A stretch of 39,428 bases of DNA from Bacillota bacterium (GTDB lineage: Bacteria; Bacillota; Dethiobacteria; DTU022; UBA8154), in assembly GCA_012798895.1 (NCBI GenBank), contig JAAZMI010000047.1, forward strand, positions 1 through 39,428. The letters are read 5' to 3'. Made by a program: the position numbers and the translations under genes. The notes below the pieces were generated by a model that was not told the DNA's origin, did no database searches, and saw only the letters and a list, made by a program, of their open reading frames with translations. Numbering within the stretch: the first letter of the stretch is position 1; every line of letters starts with the position of its first letter. Positions 1-8,033 of this stretch are shown one piece after another.

Positions 1-184
1 TATAAGGGATACCGGTTTAAATAAGGTTCATCTTCTGCCCTATCATAAATATGGGGTTGGAAAATATAAGATGCTCGATCGGGAATACCCTTTGGAAGGC
101 CTGGTTCCCCCTGCACCGGAGGAACTCGAAGCAATTGTTGGAATGATGAGCAAATATAGCTTGGATTGCGAGGTGAGAAGCTGA
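1..184 (+). CDS. glycyl-radical enzyme activating protein, C-terminal fragment
   Basis: Only the last 60 codons are inside the window; the reading frame is open from base 2 and stops with TGA at 182-184. The fragment reads HLLPYHKYGVGKY, then REYPL and VPP, then an amphipathic terminal helix. This pattern (LLPYH..G..KY..L...Y) is the usual C-terminus of radical-SAM activases of pyruvate formate-lyase-like glycyl-radical enzymes. Such proteins use a 4Fe-4S cluster and S-adenosylmethionine to place the glycyl radical on a partner enzyme. The CxxxCxxC motif and the partner lie to the left, so the substrate class (formate-lyase, decarboxylase, succinate synthase, sulfite-lyase and others) cannot be told. 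It is followed after about 110 bases by a TRAP transporter, which may or may not serve the same substrate. Confidence 0.75.
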   Translation, partial: IRDTGLNKVHLLPYHKYGVGKYKMLDREYPLEGLVPPAPEELEAIVGMMSKYSLDCEVRS

Positions 185-300
185 TAGTTGAGGCAGGGTT
201 CAGTTTTCGATCTGGCCCCCGCCCGATAAAAAAAGTGATGGCATGAGGGTTTCCGGGGTCAGAGATTACAACAAATAATTGGTTAAAGGGGAATATGTCT

Positions 301-1416
301 ATGAATAAAAAATTCGGGAAAAGAAGGAAATTTATAGCAGGTGCCTGCATCGTTGCCTTAATGTTAATGCTGGTTGTGGGCATCGGGGGTTGTTCGGGGC
401 AATCTGCCGCTCCGGGAGGAGACGCGAAGGCCCAGGAAAAAGGGAAACCGATAGAGCTAACGTTCAACCACTTTTTCCCGGAAACATCGTGGGTAAACGA
501 TGTGGTCATGGAATGGAAGGAGATGGTTGAGGAAAAATCCGACAATCGTTTAAAAGTTACGGTCTATTCATCCTGTTCTCTCAGCCAATCGGGTGAGATG
601 TACGATGCCATCAAAACGGGCACCATCGATCTCTGTCTCGATGCCGGTCCTTATTATTCAGGCCGCTTTCCTTTAAGCACGGCCACGCAACTGCCTTTTT
701 TAGGGGCCAGATCGTCGCAAGCGTTTACTCATGCTTGGATGGATCTCTATGAGGAGTTTCCAGAATTCAGCGCAGAATATTCCGATGTTCACCTGCTTTG
801 GCTTTTCTCGCAAGGCCCGGCCCAATTGTTGAGTAAAACACCGATTGAAACAATAGAGGATATCAAAGGATTGATCGTCAGGGCCCCAGGAGACTGGGCT
901 CCCCATATTAAAGCTTTAAATGCATCAGCGGTTGACCTGCCTGCTTCGGAGAGTTACCTTGCTTTAAACAAGGGTACTGTAAACGCCACCATCTTTACTT
1001 GTGAATCCATATCCACCTGGAAGCTGTATGAGGTGTGCCCCCATGCCACTGTCGGTAATTTCTTCGGGCAGTGGTTCTTTGTAGCCATGAATCAGGATAA
1101 ATATGACAGCCTGCCGGAGGATCTACAGAAAGTAATCGATGAATGCAGCGGTACTGCAGGGGCCGAACTTATAGCCAAAGCCTGGGATGAGGCGGACAGA
1201 GCAGGCCTGGAATTAGCTGCGGATAAAGGCGTGAAAATTGCCACCTTGAAGGATAAAGAAAAATGGGAAGAAAAATTGGCACCTGTAACTGATAGTTGGA
1301 TAGAAGAGATGGAAGCCAAAGGCTACCCTGCAGAACAGTTTGTTGCCAGGGCAAAAGAGCTGATTGCGGAATATGATCAGGAGATAGGGAGTTGGCAGGA
1401 TGAATTTGATTTTTAA
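301..1416 (+). CDS. dctP: TRAP transporter substrate-binding lipoprotein, DctP family
   Basis: Extracytoplasmic solute receptor of a tripartite ATP-independent periplasmic (TRAP) transporter. An N-terminal hydrophobic segment ends in a lipobox-like GIGGC (Cys33 counted from the ATG at 295), so it should be a membrane-anchored lipoprotein, as expected in a Gram-positive. The DctP fold follows with the characteristic VRAPGD stretch; the Arg there (about residue 196) normally forms the salt bridge to the ligand carboxylate, which points to an organic acid ligand of unknown identity. AAAGGGG at 285-291 lies only 3 bases before the ATG at 295 but 9 before the in-frame ATG at 301, so I take 301 (371 aa). 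The two permease genes follow after a 200-base gap that contains a strong stem-loop. Confidence 0.93.
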   Translation: MNKKFGKRRKFIAGACIVALMLMLVVGIGGCSGQSAAPGGDAKAQEKGKPIELTFNHFFPETSWVNDVVMEWKEMVEEKSDNRLKVTVYSSCSLSQSGEMYDAIKTGTIDLCLDAGPYYSGRFPLSTATQLPFLGARSSQAFTHAWMDLYEEFPEFSAEYSDVHLLWLFSQGPAQLLSKTPIETIEDIKGLIVRAPGDWAPHIKALNASAVDLPASESYLALNKGTVNATIFTCESISTWKLYEVCPHATVGNFFGQWFFVAMNQDKYDSLPEDLQKVIDECSGTAGAELIAKAWDEADRAGLELAADKGVKIATLKDKEKWEEKLAPVTDSWIEEMEAKGYPAEQFVARAKELIAEYDQEIGSWQDEFDF

Positions 1417-1504
1417 GGTGGGGAGTGAACCTCTAACGCAACGCTATGGACCCTTTTCATAATTTCTAATTTGTCCGGCCTGGTAAAGAACACAGCGATT
1501 TTTG

Positions 1505-1553
1505 GGGAGGGGCTCTGGAACACAGGTTGTAGATATCTATTGCAGCCCCTCCC
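1505..1553 (+). other. intergenic stem-loop between dctP and the permease genes
   Basis: GGGAGGGGCT at 1505-1514 pairs perfectly with AGCCCCTCCC at 1544-1553, giving a GC-rich 10-bp stem with a 29-base loop. No T-run follows, so it is not a classic intrinsic terminator. A plausible role is protection of the dctP mRNA 3' end or partial attenuation, so that the binding protein is made in excess of the permease, as is common in binding-protein-dependent transporters. This role is inference. The rest of 1417-1628 shows no gene. Confidence 0.55.
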
Positions 1554-1649
1554 AATAGATACGGGGATAAAGAAAATCTACTACCTAATCAACACCACGT
1601 CATGCAAATCATTGTACCTTGAATAAAAGTGAAAGGACTGGATAAAGAC

Positions 1650-2168
1650 ATGGCGCAATCTGAAAAAACCAATGTCTCGCTCAGCAGAACCATTCGTTCC
1701 GTCAGTTTTATGAGCAACTACCTGGCCTCGATAATTTTATTCTTACTCGTCATACTTGTATCAGCACACGTCATCGGGCGTTACTTTATCGCCCTGCCTG
1801 TTCCGGGGGCTGTGGAACTTATTCAATACCTGATGGTCTGCGTAGGTTCTCTGGGGTTTGCTTACTGTGCTGCCCAACAGGAACACGTCCGAGTCGAGCT
1901 ATTCGTTGAACGGTTGCCAAGAAAATTCGGGGGAGTATTAAAGTTGATCAGTTTGCTTCTCAGCTTGGGGATTGTAGCTCTTATAACCTGGCAAAGCATC
2001 GTATATGCCATCGATGTTTGGCATGTTGGGTTAGTATCAGGTGTGCTTAAGATTCCTCGTTTCCCCTTCACAGTTGTTTTAGTCATATCCTACGTATTAT
2101 TTACAGCAGAGCTGATAATACAGGTATTTGAACCTGCAAGTAGAGCCTTAAAAGGGGGGAATAGATAG
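1650..2168 (+). CDS. dctQ: TRAP transporter small permease, DctQ family
   Basis: Small integral membrane subunit of the TRAP transporter, 172 aa from the ATG at 1650, with four predicted membrane helices (about residues 20-45, 60-75, 95-115 and 135-155). Family features visible are the IGRYF segment after the first helix, the PVPGAVEL loop, and EHVRVELF between helices two and three. AAAGGA at 1632-1637 supports the ATG at 1650; an in-frame GTG at 1629 has no ribosome site, so I do not use it. The stop lies 2 bases before the ATG of the large permease gene, so the two are translationally linked. It acts with dctP and dctM in ion-driven uptake. Confidence 0.92.
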   Translation: MAQSEKTNVSLSRTIRSVSFMSNYLASIILFLLVILVSAHVIGRYFIALPVPGAVELIQYLMVCVGSLGFAYCAAQQEHVRVELFVERLPRKFGGVLKLISLLLSLGIVALITWQSIVYAIDVWHVGLVSGVLKIPRFPFTVVLVISYVLFTAELIIQVFEPASRALKGGNR

Positions 2169-2170
2169 GG

Positions 2171-3475
2171 ATGGAGCCACCTATTATCGGGTTGTTGGGT
2201 ATAGTTTTTCTCGTTATCTTGCTTTTTATCGGTATGCCGGTTGGTCTGGCCATGGCCCTCGTGGGTTTTGCCGGATTTGCCACTTTGACAAGTATTCAGG
2301 GCGCCCTCGGGCAGCTAAGCACGGTTCCATATTTTACCTTGGCCAGTTACGATTTTAGTATTCTGCCTCTGTTTCTGCTCATGGGGGCTGTAGCGTTCCA
2401 TGCCGGGCTCAGCGAATCCCTTTTTCGTGCCGCTTACAAATGGGTGGGCGGTTGGCGCGGGGGGCTGGCTATGGCTGCTGTATTGGGATGTGCGGGTTTC
2501 AGCGCAGTAAGCGGTTCGACCCTTGCAACGGCGGTTACCATGGGCAAGATGGCTTTGCCCGAGATGAAACGGCACGGGTACCATCCCAGCCTGGCTTCGG
2601 GCACTGTTGCTGCGGCAGGATCTTTAGGGATATTGATCCCTCCAAGTTCCATTTTTGTCTTGTACGGACTGATGACCGAACAGTCTATAGGGGCTCTTTT
2701 CATTGCCGGTATTCTACCGGGGATATTGTTGACCTTATTATTTATGGGTAGTATCTATCTGCAGACACTGCTTCGGTCCGATCTGGGGCCGCCCGGTCCC
2801 AAGACTGGTTGGATCGAAAAGATCATCGAAGCCAAAAGAGCCGTCCCCGTCTTGCTGGTGTTTTTAGTGATAATTGGCGGGCTTTATCTGGGTTGGTTTA
2901 CACCTACCGAAGCCGCCGGAGCCGGCGCTTTTATTATTCTCCTTTATGGAGTAGTATGCAGGCGCCTAACTTTGCGCGGGTTTTCCGCTTCCCTTTTGGA
3001 ATCTCTGAAAACTACGGCGATGATCTTCGTCATTCTGATCGGGGCCCAGCTTTTTGGTTACTTTATAGCAGTAAGCAGGCTTCCTTCGGAATTGGCCAGT
3101 TATCTGGTCGGTCTACAGACTTCACCCTATATTATACTTGCTCTGATCGTGCTAATCTACATCTTCTTGGGATGCCTCATGGATACCATGGCTATGGTTG
3201 TACTTACAGTGCCGATTTTCTATCCGATTATTTTATCGTTAGGATTTGATCCGATCTGGTTTGGGGTGCTGATGGTTCTAGTATCTGAGATGGGGGTGAT
3301 TACACCTCCGATAGGCGTGAATGTATATGCAGTATGTGGGATAGCGAAGGATATAGATATGGTGGATGTCTTTAAGGGGACAATACCATTCTTTATTGCC
3401 ATGATAATCTGTGTAATCATAGTGATCGTTTTTCCAGAGATCGCAACATACCTTCCCAGTTTAATCAGGTACTAG
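2171..3475 (+). CDS. dctM: TRAP transporter large permease, DctM family
   Basis: Large ion-coupled transport subunit, 434 aa, with about 12 hydrophobic segments and the usual length. Family hallmarks are GMPVGLAMAL near the N-terminus, the FSAVSGSTLATAVTMG re-entrant segment near residue 120, SLGILIPPSS near 150, GWFTPTEAAG near 245, and MGVITPPIGVN near 380. AAAGGGGGG at 2150-2158 lies 12 bases before the ATG, inside the end of dctQ. With dctP and dctQ it makes a complete three-part transporter for an organic acid. An acyl-CoA synthetase gene begins about 50 bases downstream, suggesting that the imported acid is then thioesterified to CoA. Confidence 0.95.
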   Translation: MEPPIIGLLGIVFLVILLFIGMPVGLAMALVGFAGFATLTSIQGALGQLSTVPYFTLASYDFSILPLFLLMGAVAFHAGLSESLFRAAYKWVGGWRGGLAMAAVLGCAGFSAVSGSTLATAVTMGKMALPEMKRHGYHPSLASGTVAAAGSLGILIPPSSIFVLYGLMTEQSIGALFIAGILPGILLTLLFMGSIYLQTLLRSDLGPPGPKTGWIEKIIEAKRAVPVLLVFLVIIGGLYLGWFTPTEAAGAGAFIILLYGVVCRRLTLRGFSASLLESLKTTAMIFVILIGAQLFGYFIAVSRLPSELASYLVGLQTSPYIILALIVLIYIFLGCLMDTMAMVVLTVPIFYPIILSLGFDPIWFGVLMVLVSEMGVITPPIGVNVYAVCGIAKDIDMVDVFKGTIPFFIAMIICVIIVIVFPEIATYLPSLIRY

Positions 3476-3527
3476 AGAATGGAAATTGGTTTTGACTGCG
3501 ACTATGATCTGCCAGGAGGTATTACAG

Positions 3528-5114
3528 ATGTCCGAACAACTTTTGCTGAAGGAACTTTCCCGGTATGATATCGGCACTTTTGCAGATATCATCTATAGAA
3601 ATGCACTTCTTTATCCCGATAACGAAGCTTTTGTCTATGAATCGATCAGGATAACTCATTTTGAATATAACGCCATGGTTAATAAGGTAATCCATGCCCT
3701 GTTTAAGATGGGCGTTAAAAAAGGGGAAACCATCGGGCTTTTGTCTTGGAACTGCGTGCAGGCAGCAGTAATATACGGAGTGGCGATGAAAGGGGGCTTC
3801 ATTGCTTCACCTTTCAATCCGAGGTTGACGGCAGATGAACTGGAATACTTAATCACATATTCCGAAACCGACACACTTTTCGTCGGCCCGGAACTGGTAG
3901 ATACGATTAACAGGCTTAAGCCGCGCTTACCCGGGGTTCGCAACTATATTATCCTCGAAGGTTCTGCAGATGACATGGTCTCTTTCCAAGAATTGCTGGA
4001 ATCTAATCCGGGTAATGAACCAGATCTCAATGTCGGTGTGAACGACCTGATCGGAATAATCTATACCAGTGGAACGACAGGAGTTCCGAGGGGAGCGCTG
4101 TATACAAACAGTTGTTTTATAAGCGACTGCAGCACTTTTGCACTGGATGTCAACGTGCAGCAGATCGACAGGCATCTGCAGGTAACCCCCCAGTTTCATA
4201 TCGCGGGGAATACCTGGTTCCGCACGTTTTTATATGCCGGGGCCTGTACCGTGATCCACAAATTTTTTAACCCGGCCGAGGTATTAAATACAATCCAGGA
4301 AGAAAAAATTACGCACATGAACATCGTACCCACCCAGCTCGTGGCTATGCTCAATGTTCCCAACATCGAGAAGTACGATTTAAATTCAATGAAATTAATC
4401 TGGTACGGGGCTTCACCCATGCCCTCGGAGGTGCTGAAAAAAGGGTTGGATGTTTTCGGCAATGTTTTTGGACAAGGTTACGGTCAGAGCGAAAGCGGCC
4501 CCGCTATAACACACATGCCGAAAGAAGATCACATGGTGGTCAATATACCGGGGGCAGATCAGAAGCATCTATTATCAGCGGGCAAACCTGATATCGGTGT
4601 ACAGGTGAGGATCGTCGATGAGGATGGAAATGATTGTGCAAGAGGTTACGTAGGGGAGATTATTGTTAAAAGTAGACATATCATGGTTGGCTACTGGAAA
4701 AAACCGGAAGATACAAAGGATACGATTATTGATGGCTGGTTACATACCGGGGATATGGGGTACTATGATGAGAATGGTTATATCTATATTGCTGATCGCA
4801 AAAAAGATATGATCATAACCGGCGGAGAGAATGTATTCCCCCGGGAGGTAGAGGAGGTATTGTACCAGCATCCGGCGGTGCACGAAGCTGCTGTAATAGG
4901 CATACCCGATCCTTATTGGGTTGAAAAGGTCCACGCTGTTCTGGCACCGAAAAAAGGTCAAACTATTGATGAAGAGGAGATAATTGCATTCTGTAAACAA
5001 CGCATCGCGGGTTATAAAACACCAAAATCGATTGAAATCGTGCCCGAATTGCCTAAAAATGCTGCCGGCAAGATTGTTAAAAAGGAGCTCCGGGCCAAAT
5101 TTGCCAAGAAGTAG
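3528..5114 (+). CDS. acyl-CoA synthetase (AMP-forming), ANL superfamily
   Basis: Activates a carboxylic acid to its CoA thioester through an acyl-adenylate. The start is the ATG at 3528, with AGGAGGT at 3514-3520; a longer in-frame TTG at 3486 lacks a ribosome site. The 528-aa protein has the adenylation core motifs: YTSGTTGVPRG near residues 179-189 (Arg where Lys is commoner), GQGYGQSESGP, then GWLHTGDMGYYDENGYIYI and DRKKDMIITGGENVFP. The C-terminal catalytic lysine sits in PKNAAGKIVKKELR. It looks like the medium/long-chain fatty-acid or cyclohexane/benzoate-type branch, but the substrate cannot be read from motifs. Its place directly behind a TRAP operon suggests the imported acid is the substrate (inference). 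Confidence 0.92.
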   Translation: MSEQLLLKELSRYDIGTFADIIYRNALLYPDNEAFVYESIRITHFEYNAMVNKVIHALFKMGVKKGETIGLLSWNCVQAAVIYGVAMKGGFIASPFNPRLTADELEYLITYSETDTLFVGPELVDTINRLKPRLPGVRNYIILEGSADDMVSFQELLESNPGNEPDLNVGVNDLIGIIYTSGTTGVPRGALYTNSCFISDCSTFALDVNVQQIDRHLQVTPQFHIAGNTWFRTFLYAGACTVIHKFFNPAEVLNTIQEEKITHMNIVPTQLVAMLNVPNIEKYDLNSMKLIWYGASPMPSEVLKKGLDVFGNVFGQGYGQSESGPAITHMPKEDHMVVNIPGADQKHLLSAGKPDIGVQVRIVDEDGNDCARGYVGEIIVKSRHIMVGYWKKPEDTKDTIIDGWLHTGDMGYYDENGYIYIADRKKDMIITGGENVFPREVEEVLYQHPAVHEAAVIGIPDPYWVEKVHAVLAPKKGQTIDEEEIIAFCKQRIAGYKTPKSIEIVPELPKNAAGKIVKKELRAKFAKK

Positions 5115-5200
5115 ACGTGCTATCGGATGAATTGTTTAAAATGCCTAAGGGGCCCGGAATGGATTTTACTGGTGCTGCAACGGGGAAGAAAGGTGTTAAA

Positions 5201-5806
5201 ATGAGATGCGATCTTTGTACGGATAAAGCATGTAAACAAGGTAGAGATTGTTTGGGAGAGAGAGACAACGTCGTGCAAAATATGTACAGTTCACCCGAAG
5301 ATCAAAAAATTATGCAGGTTGCGGCAGCAATCGAAGTAGATTTTTATTTTCAAAAATCGAGATTGGAGGAACTGATTATATTTTGCCGGGGGATGAACTA
5401 TAAACATTTGGGGGTGGTTTTCTGCCTTGGTTTGGAGAAAGAAGCCCGGATTCTCTGTACCCTGCTCCGGAAATATTTTACTGTTTCAAGCGTCTGTTGC
5501 AGAATTTGCGGCGTACCTAAGGAAGATTTAGGCCTTAAAAAAAGGGATCCTCATAAACAAGAAATTATCTGCAATCCGCTCATGCAGGCCAAAGTTCTTG
5601 AAGATGAGCATACAGAACTAAATATTATTGCGGGGCTCTGCCTCGGCCACGACATTCTTTTCACCAAATACTCTCATGCACCGGTAACGACATTAATCGT
5701 CAAGGATCGCTTGCTGGCCCATAATCCGGTTGGAGCAATCTATTCGCGTTACTATACCAGCAGAATTGAACGCGGGGGTAAGGTTGAAGAAATAAAATAC
5801 GATTAA
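5201..5806 (+). CDS. DUF1847 cysteine-rich putative metal-binding protein
   Basis: 201 aa. The N-terminus is a cysteine cluster (Cys3, Cys6, Cys11, Cys17 after MRCDLC). Further cysteines occur in FCLG, VCCRICGVPKED, ICNP and GLCLGHD, about twelve in all. The segments CRICGVPKEDL and GLCLGHDILF, then SHAPVTTLIVKDRLLAHNP, are what I associate with the DUF1847 family, whose function is unknown; metal or Fe-S binding is likely. I choose the ATG at 5201 because the family begins at this Cys cluster and AAAGGTG lies just upstream. The frame is open back to a GTG at 5117, which would add 28 residues. It follows the acyl-CoA synthetase closely and is probably co-transcribed with it. Confidence 0.8.
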   Translation: MRCDLCTDKACKQGRDCLGERDNVVQNMYSSPEDQKIMQVAAAIEVDFYFQKSRLEELIIFCRGMNYKHLGVVFCLGLEKEARILCTLLRKYFTVSSVCCRICGVPKEDLGLKKRDPHKQEIICNPLMQAKVLEDEHTELNIIAGLCLGHDILFTKYSHAPVTTLIVKDRLLAHNPVGAIYSRYYTSRIERGGKVEEIKYD

Positions 5807-6276
5807 AATACGATCCAGAATCACGAAACTTATAAAACGTCATCAACATCTGTATTCAGAGAAAGCAGGGTCAAAAGGATTTTTTTTAAACTGCAATACT
5901 ATAACCCATAATAGGGGCCTGGTTAAAAACCAATATTATTCCGGGCATAAAAAATGTAAGGCAGGAGAATAAAGGAATGGTTTTAGGGATTGTCGTGTGC
6001 ATAGACACAGTTTAATTAATTTTTATACAATAGGCAGGAAATAGCAGCCTATTTGGCGAAACTTTTTAATAGTGAAAATATACTTGCAAATAAAGGGCAT
6101 CTGAAACAACAAAAATGCAGATATATACTTTTGAAGGGAGGTTTATTAGTCTGGCTTTTAATCCAATATAATTTGTACACAAATTGAAAGGTTAGGAACC
6201 AAAGAACCGTTAATCACGGTGTTTGTTAAAGCGTTCTCTGCAACCTAAGACTTTTTATGTAACAGGAGGTCTGTAA
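5807..6276 (+). other. 470-base AT-rich gap upstream of the thiolase operon
   Basis: No gene of convincing length is present. It contains a 12-codon frame (5977-6015) preceded by AAAGGA, a strong orphan ribosome-site-like GAAGGGAGG near 6133-6141 with no proper start codon after it, and the 16-base dyad listed separately at 6170-6185. The orphan ribosome site could mark an eroded gene. Promoter elements for the thiolase operon should lie here, but I find no convincing -35/-10 pair. Confidence 0.4.
6170..6185. promoter_or_regulatory. candidate operator dyad upstream of thiolase operon
   Basis: AATTTGT-AC-ACAAATT is a perfect 7+7 inverted repeat with a 2-base centre, about 90 bases upstream of the thiolase start. 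The size and symmetry suit a dimeric repressor (for example TetR- or GntR-type regulators of fatty-acid catabolism), but no regulator gene lies in the window and I see no second perfect copy upstream of the other catabolic genes. Confidence 0.35.
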
Positions 6277-7449
6277 ATGGCAAGAAATGTATGTCTCATT
6301 GCTGGCGGGATGTCACACTGGGGGGTTCGACAGGCTACCCAGCGCGATCTCTTCCAGGAAGCCGGGAAAGCCTGTTTTGATAACATTCCGGCCCTTAGCA
6401 ACAAAGATGTCGACGGTTTGCTCGTAGCTTCAGCTTATACGGAAAGATGTTCTTTTCAGACCCATCTGGCACCGGTAATCGCAGAATACCTGGGTATTAA
6501 ACCACAAAACATCTGTGCCCGGGTAGAACTGCTCTGTGCCAGCGGGAGTTCGGGCATTATTTTAGCCTACGGCCTGATCAAGGCCGGCATTGCCGATGTG
6601 ATCATGGTTATCGGCGGGGAGATGCTTTACACTCCTCAACGCTGGGAAGTACAGTACAGCGAATTAGCTTCAGTTGATCATGATTGGGATGGTACCCAGG
6701 GCTTAGGCCTGCCGCCACCGGCGTTTTCCATGGTTGCCCAACAGCATATGCAGAAATATGGTACCACGGAAGAGCAACTTGCCATGGTTTCTGTAAAAAA
6801 CAGGCGCAACGGGCTTAGCAATCCCAAGGGGCAATTTCAACAAGAGGTTACGTTGGAAGAAGCCTTAAACGCCAGGGCGATCGTACCTCCTTTGAAATTG
6901 TACGATTGCTGCCCGATTACAGACGGAGCCGCCGCTGTAATCCTGGCCAGCGAAGAGAAGGCAAAATATTACACGGATAAACCTCTGGTCTATGTTAAAG
7001 GCTCGGGGCAGGCTACGCTTAATAATATGTCGGCCAATATGCCCAGTTGGACGACCTGGGAAGCCCTGAAGATTGCAGCCAAGCAGGCTTATACCAAAGC
7101 CGGGGTACAACCTTCCGATATAGATGTGGCGCAGACGCACGATTGTTTTACGATCTCGGAGATCATCGAGTACGAAGACTTGGGATTCTGTGAGAAGGGC
7201 GAGGGAGGACATTTTATAGAGGAAGGCCACTCTGATATTGGTGGCACTGTTCCCGTAAATACCGATGGCGGGCTTCTAAGCTGTGGCCACCCCTTTGGTG
7301 GAACGGGTATCAGGCAGGGCATAGAGATCATGAAGCAGCTACAAGGGGAGGCAGTAAAACAAGTTGAAGGGGCAAGAACAGCGCTTACCCATAACCTCAG
7401 CGGATTTATTGCTGCTCATACGGTAATTATCTACGGGAGGGATATCTAG
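6277..7449 (+). CDS. thiolase-family protein (SCP2/acetyl-CoA acetyltransferase type)
   Basis: 390-aa thiolase-fold enzyme. The reactive cysteine is Cys87 in ELLCASGSSG. The second-half motifs are THDCF (His288-Cys290) and SCGHPFGGTGIRQ (Cys336, His338), the pattern of SCP-x-like bacterial thiolases rather than the classical FadA/ThlA type. It most likely cleaves a 3-oxoacyl-CoA at the end of a beta-oxidation-like pathway. An exact partner gene, a DUF35 Zn/OB protein, overlaps its stop codon by one base; such pairs form a complex in steroid side-chain and related degradations. ACAGGAGGTCTGTAA precedes the ATG, an excellent ribosome site. The specific acyl group is unknown. Confidence 0.9.
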   Translation: MARNVCLIAGGMSHWGVRQATQRDLFQEAGKACFDNIPALSNKDVDGLLVASAYTERCSFQTHLAPVIAEYLGIKPQNICARVELLCASGSSGIILAYGLIKAGIADVIMVIGGEMLYTPQRWEVQYSELASVDHDWDGTQGLGLPPPAFSMVAQQHMQKYGTTEEQLAMVSVKNRRNGLSNPKGQFQQEVTLEEALNARAIVPPLKLYDCCPITDGAAAVILASEEKAKYYTDKPLVYVKGSGQATLNNMSANMPSWTTWEALKIAAKQAYTKAGVQPSDIDVAQTHDCFTISEIIEYEDLGFCEKGEGGHFIEEGHSDIGGTVPVNTDGGLLSCGHPFGGTGIRQGIEIMKQLQGEAVKQVEGARTALTHNLSGFIAAHTVIIYGRDI

Positions 7450-7931
7450 TGGAAGGTATATCGATTTTAGATGGTAAATATGCCGCAACTATGGATATGT
7501 ACCCTTTGCAAAGCAAGGAATTCAATATGATCTACAAATTCTATGATTATCTACGGGAAGGCCGTTTTACCACGACAAAATGTAAGGATTGTGGTACCCG
7601 CTCTTTCCCACCGAGAATAATCTGTGAGGAATGCCTGTCCGAAAATCTCGATTGGGTGGATCTACCGACAGGGGGGACTGTAAAGGTTGTCACCGAAGAG
7701 GTTAGAGGTGTTCCGATCGGCTTTGATGACCCGCTCATCCATGCCCTGATAGATCTGGACGGGGAGCTAACTTATTTTGCACGAGTTATTAATTGCCAGG
7801 CTGGCGAGCTGAAGCCCGGTGATCGCGTCAAGCTGGCTGTATTCCCCATCGATCCGCTACCCGTAGATGGGAGAAAAGGTGAGATTATCAAACAAGAAAG
7901 AGTCTTTTTTGCCTTCGAAAAAGAAGATTAA
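7449..7931 (+). CDS. DUF35 Zn-ribbon/OB-fold protein, thiolase partner
   Basis: 160 aa. An N-terminal helix (about residues 24-40) leads into a zinc ribbon with Cys45, Cys48, Cys59 and Cys62 (CKDCG ... CEEC), followed by an OB fold with the GGTVKVVTEE and LKPGDRVKL strands. This is the ChsH2/DUF35 architecture whose members bind acyl-CoA and work as accessory subunits of SCP2 thiolases or hydratases. The GTG start overlaps the G of the thiolase TAG stop, with GGGAGGG just upstream, so the two are translationally coupled and should form one complex. An intrinsic terminator follows at once. Confidence 0.9.
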   Translation: MEGISILDGKYAATMDMYPLQSKEFNMIYKFYDYLREGRFTTTKCKDCGTRSFPPRIICEECLSENLDWVDLPTGGTVKVVTEEVRGVPIGFDDPLIHALIDLDGELTYFARVINCQAGELKPGDRVKLAVFPIDPLPVDGRKGEIIKQERVFFAFEKED

Positions 7932-7938
7932 TTATCGG

Positions 7939-7972
7939 CTCCGGTAAAGGGTTGGCCCTTTACCGGAGTTTT
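7939..7972 (+). terminator. intrinsic terminator after the thiolase/DUF35 pair
   Basis: CTCCGGTAAAGGG (7939-7951) and CCCTTTACCGGAG (7956-7968) form a perfect 13-bp stem with a TTGG loop, followed by TTTT. It lies 8 bases after the DUF35 stop and separates this two-gene operon from the dehydrogenase gene. Confidence 0.92.
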
Positions 7973-8033
7973 GCTGAATACCTGCTTGGGGGATATTTGT
8001 AAATTATAACATTAAAAGGAGGCCCATATCATC

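Noticed and set aside
1515-1545. Possible sigma-54 promoter (TGGAAC ... TTGT) in the dctP-dctQ gap
   Set aside because: The spacing GG-N10-GT lacks the required GC at -12, and it lies inside the loop of a stem-loop.
2809-3249. 146-codon + strand frame inside dctM
   Set aside because: It is an out-of-frame reading of a clear transporter gene and has no ribosome site or family motif.
5977-6015. Short frame MVLGIVVCIDTV, briefly like the start of an EtfB protein
   Set aside because: Only 12 codons; the sequence after the stop does not resume any EtfB-like pattern in another frame, so it is probably chance.
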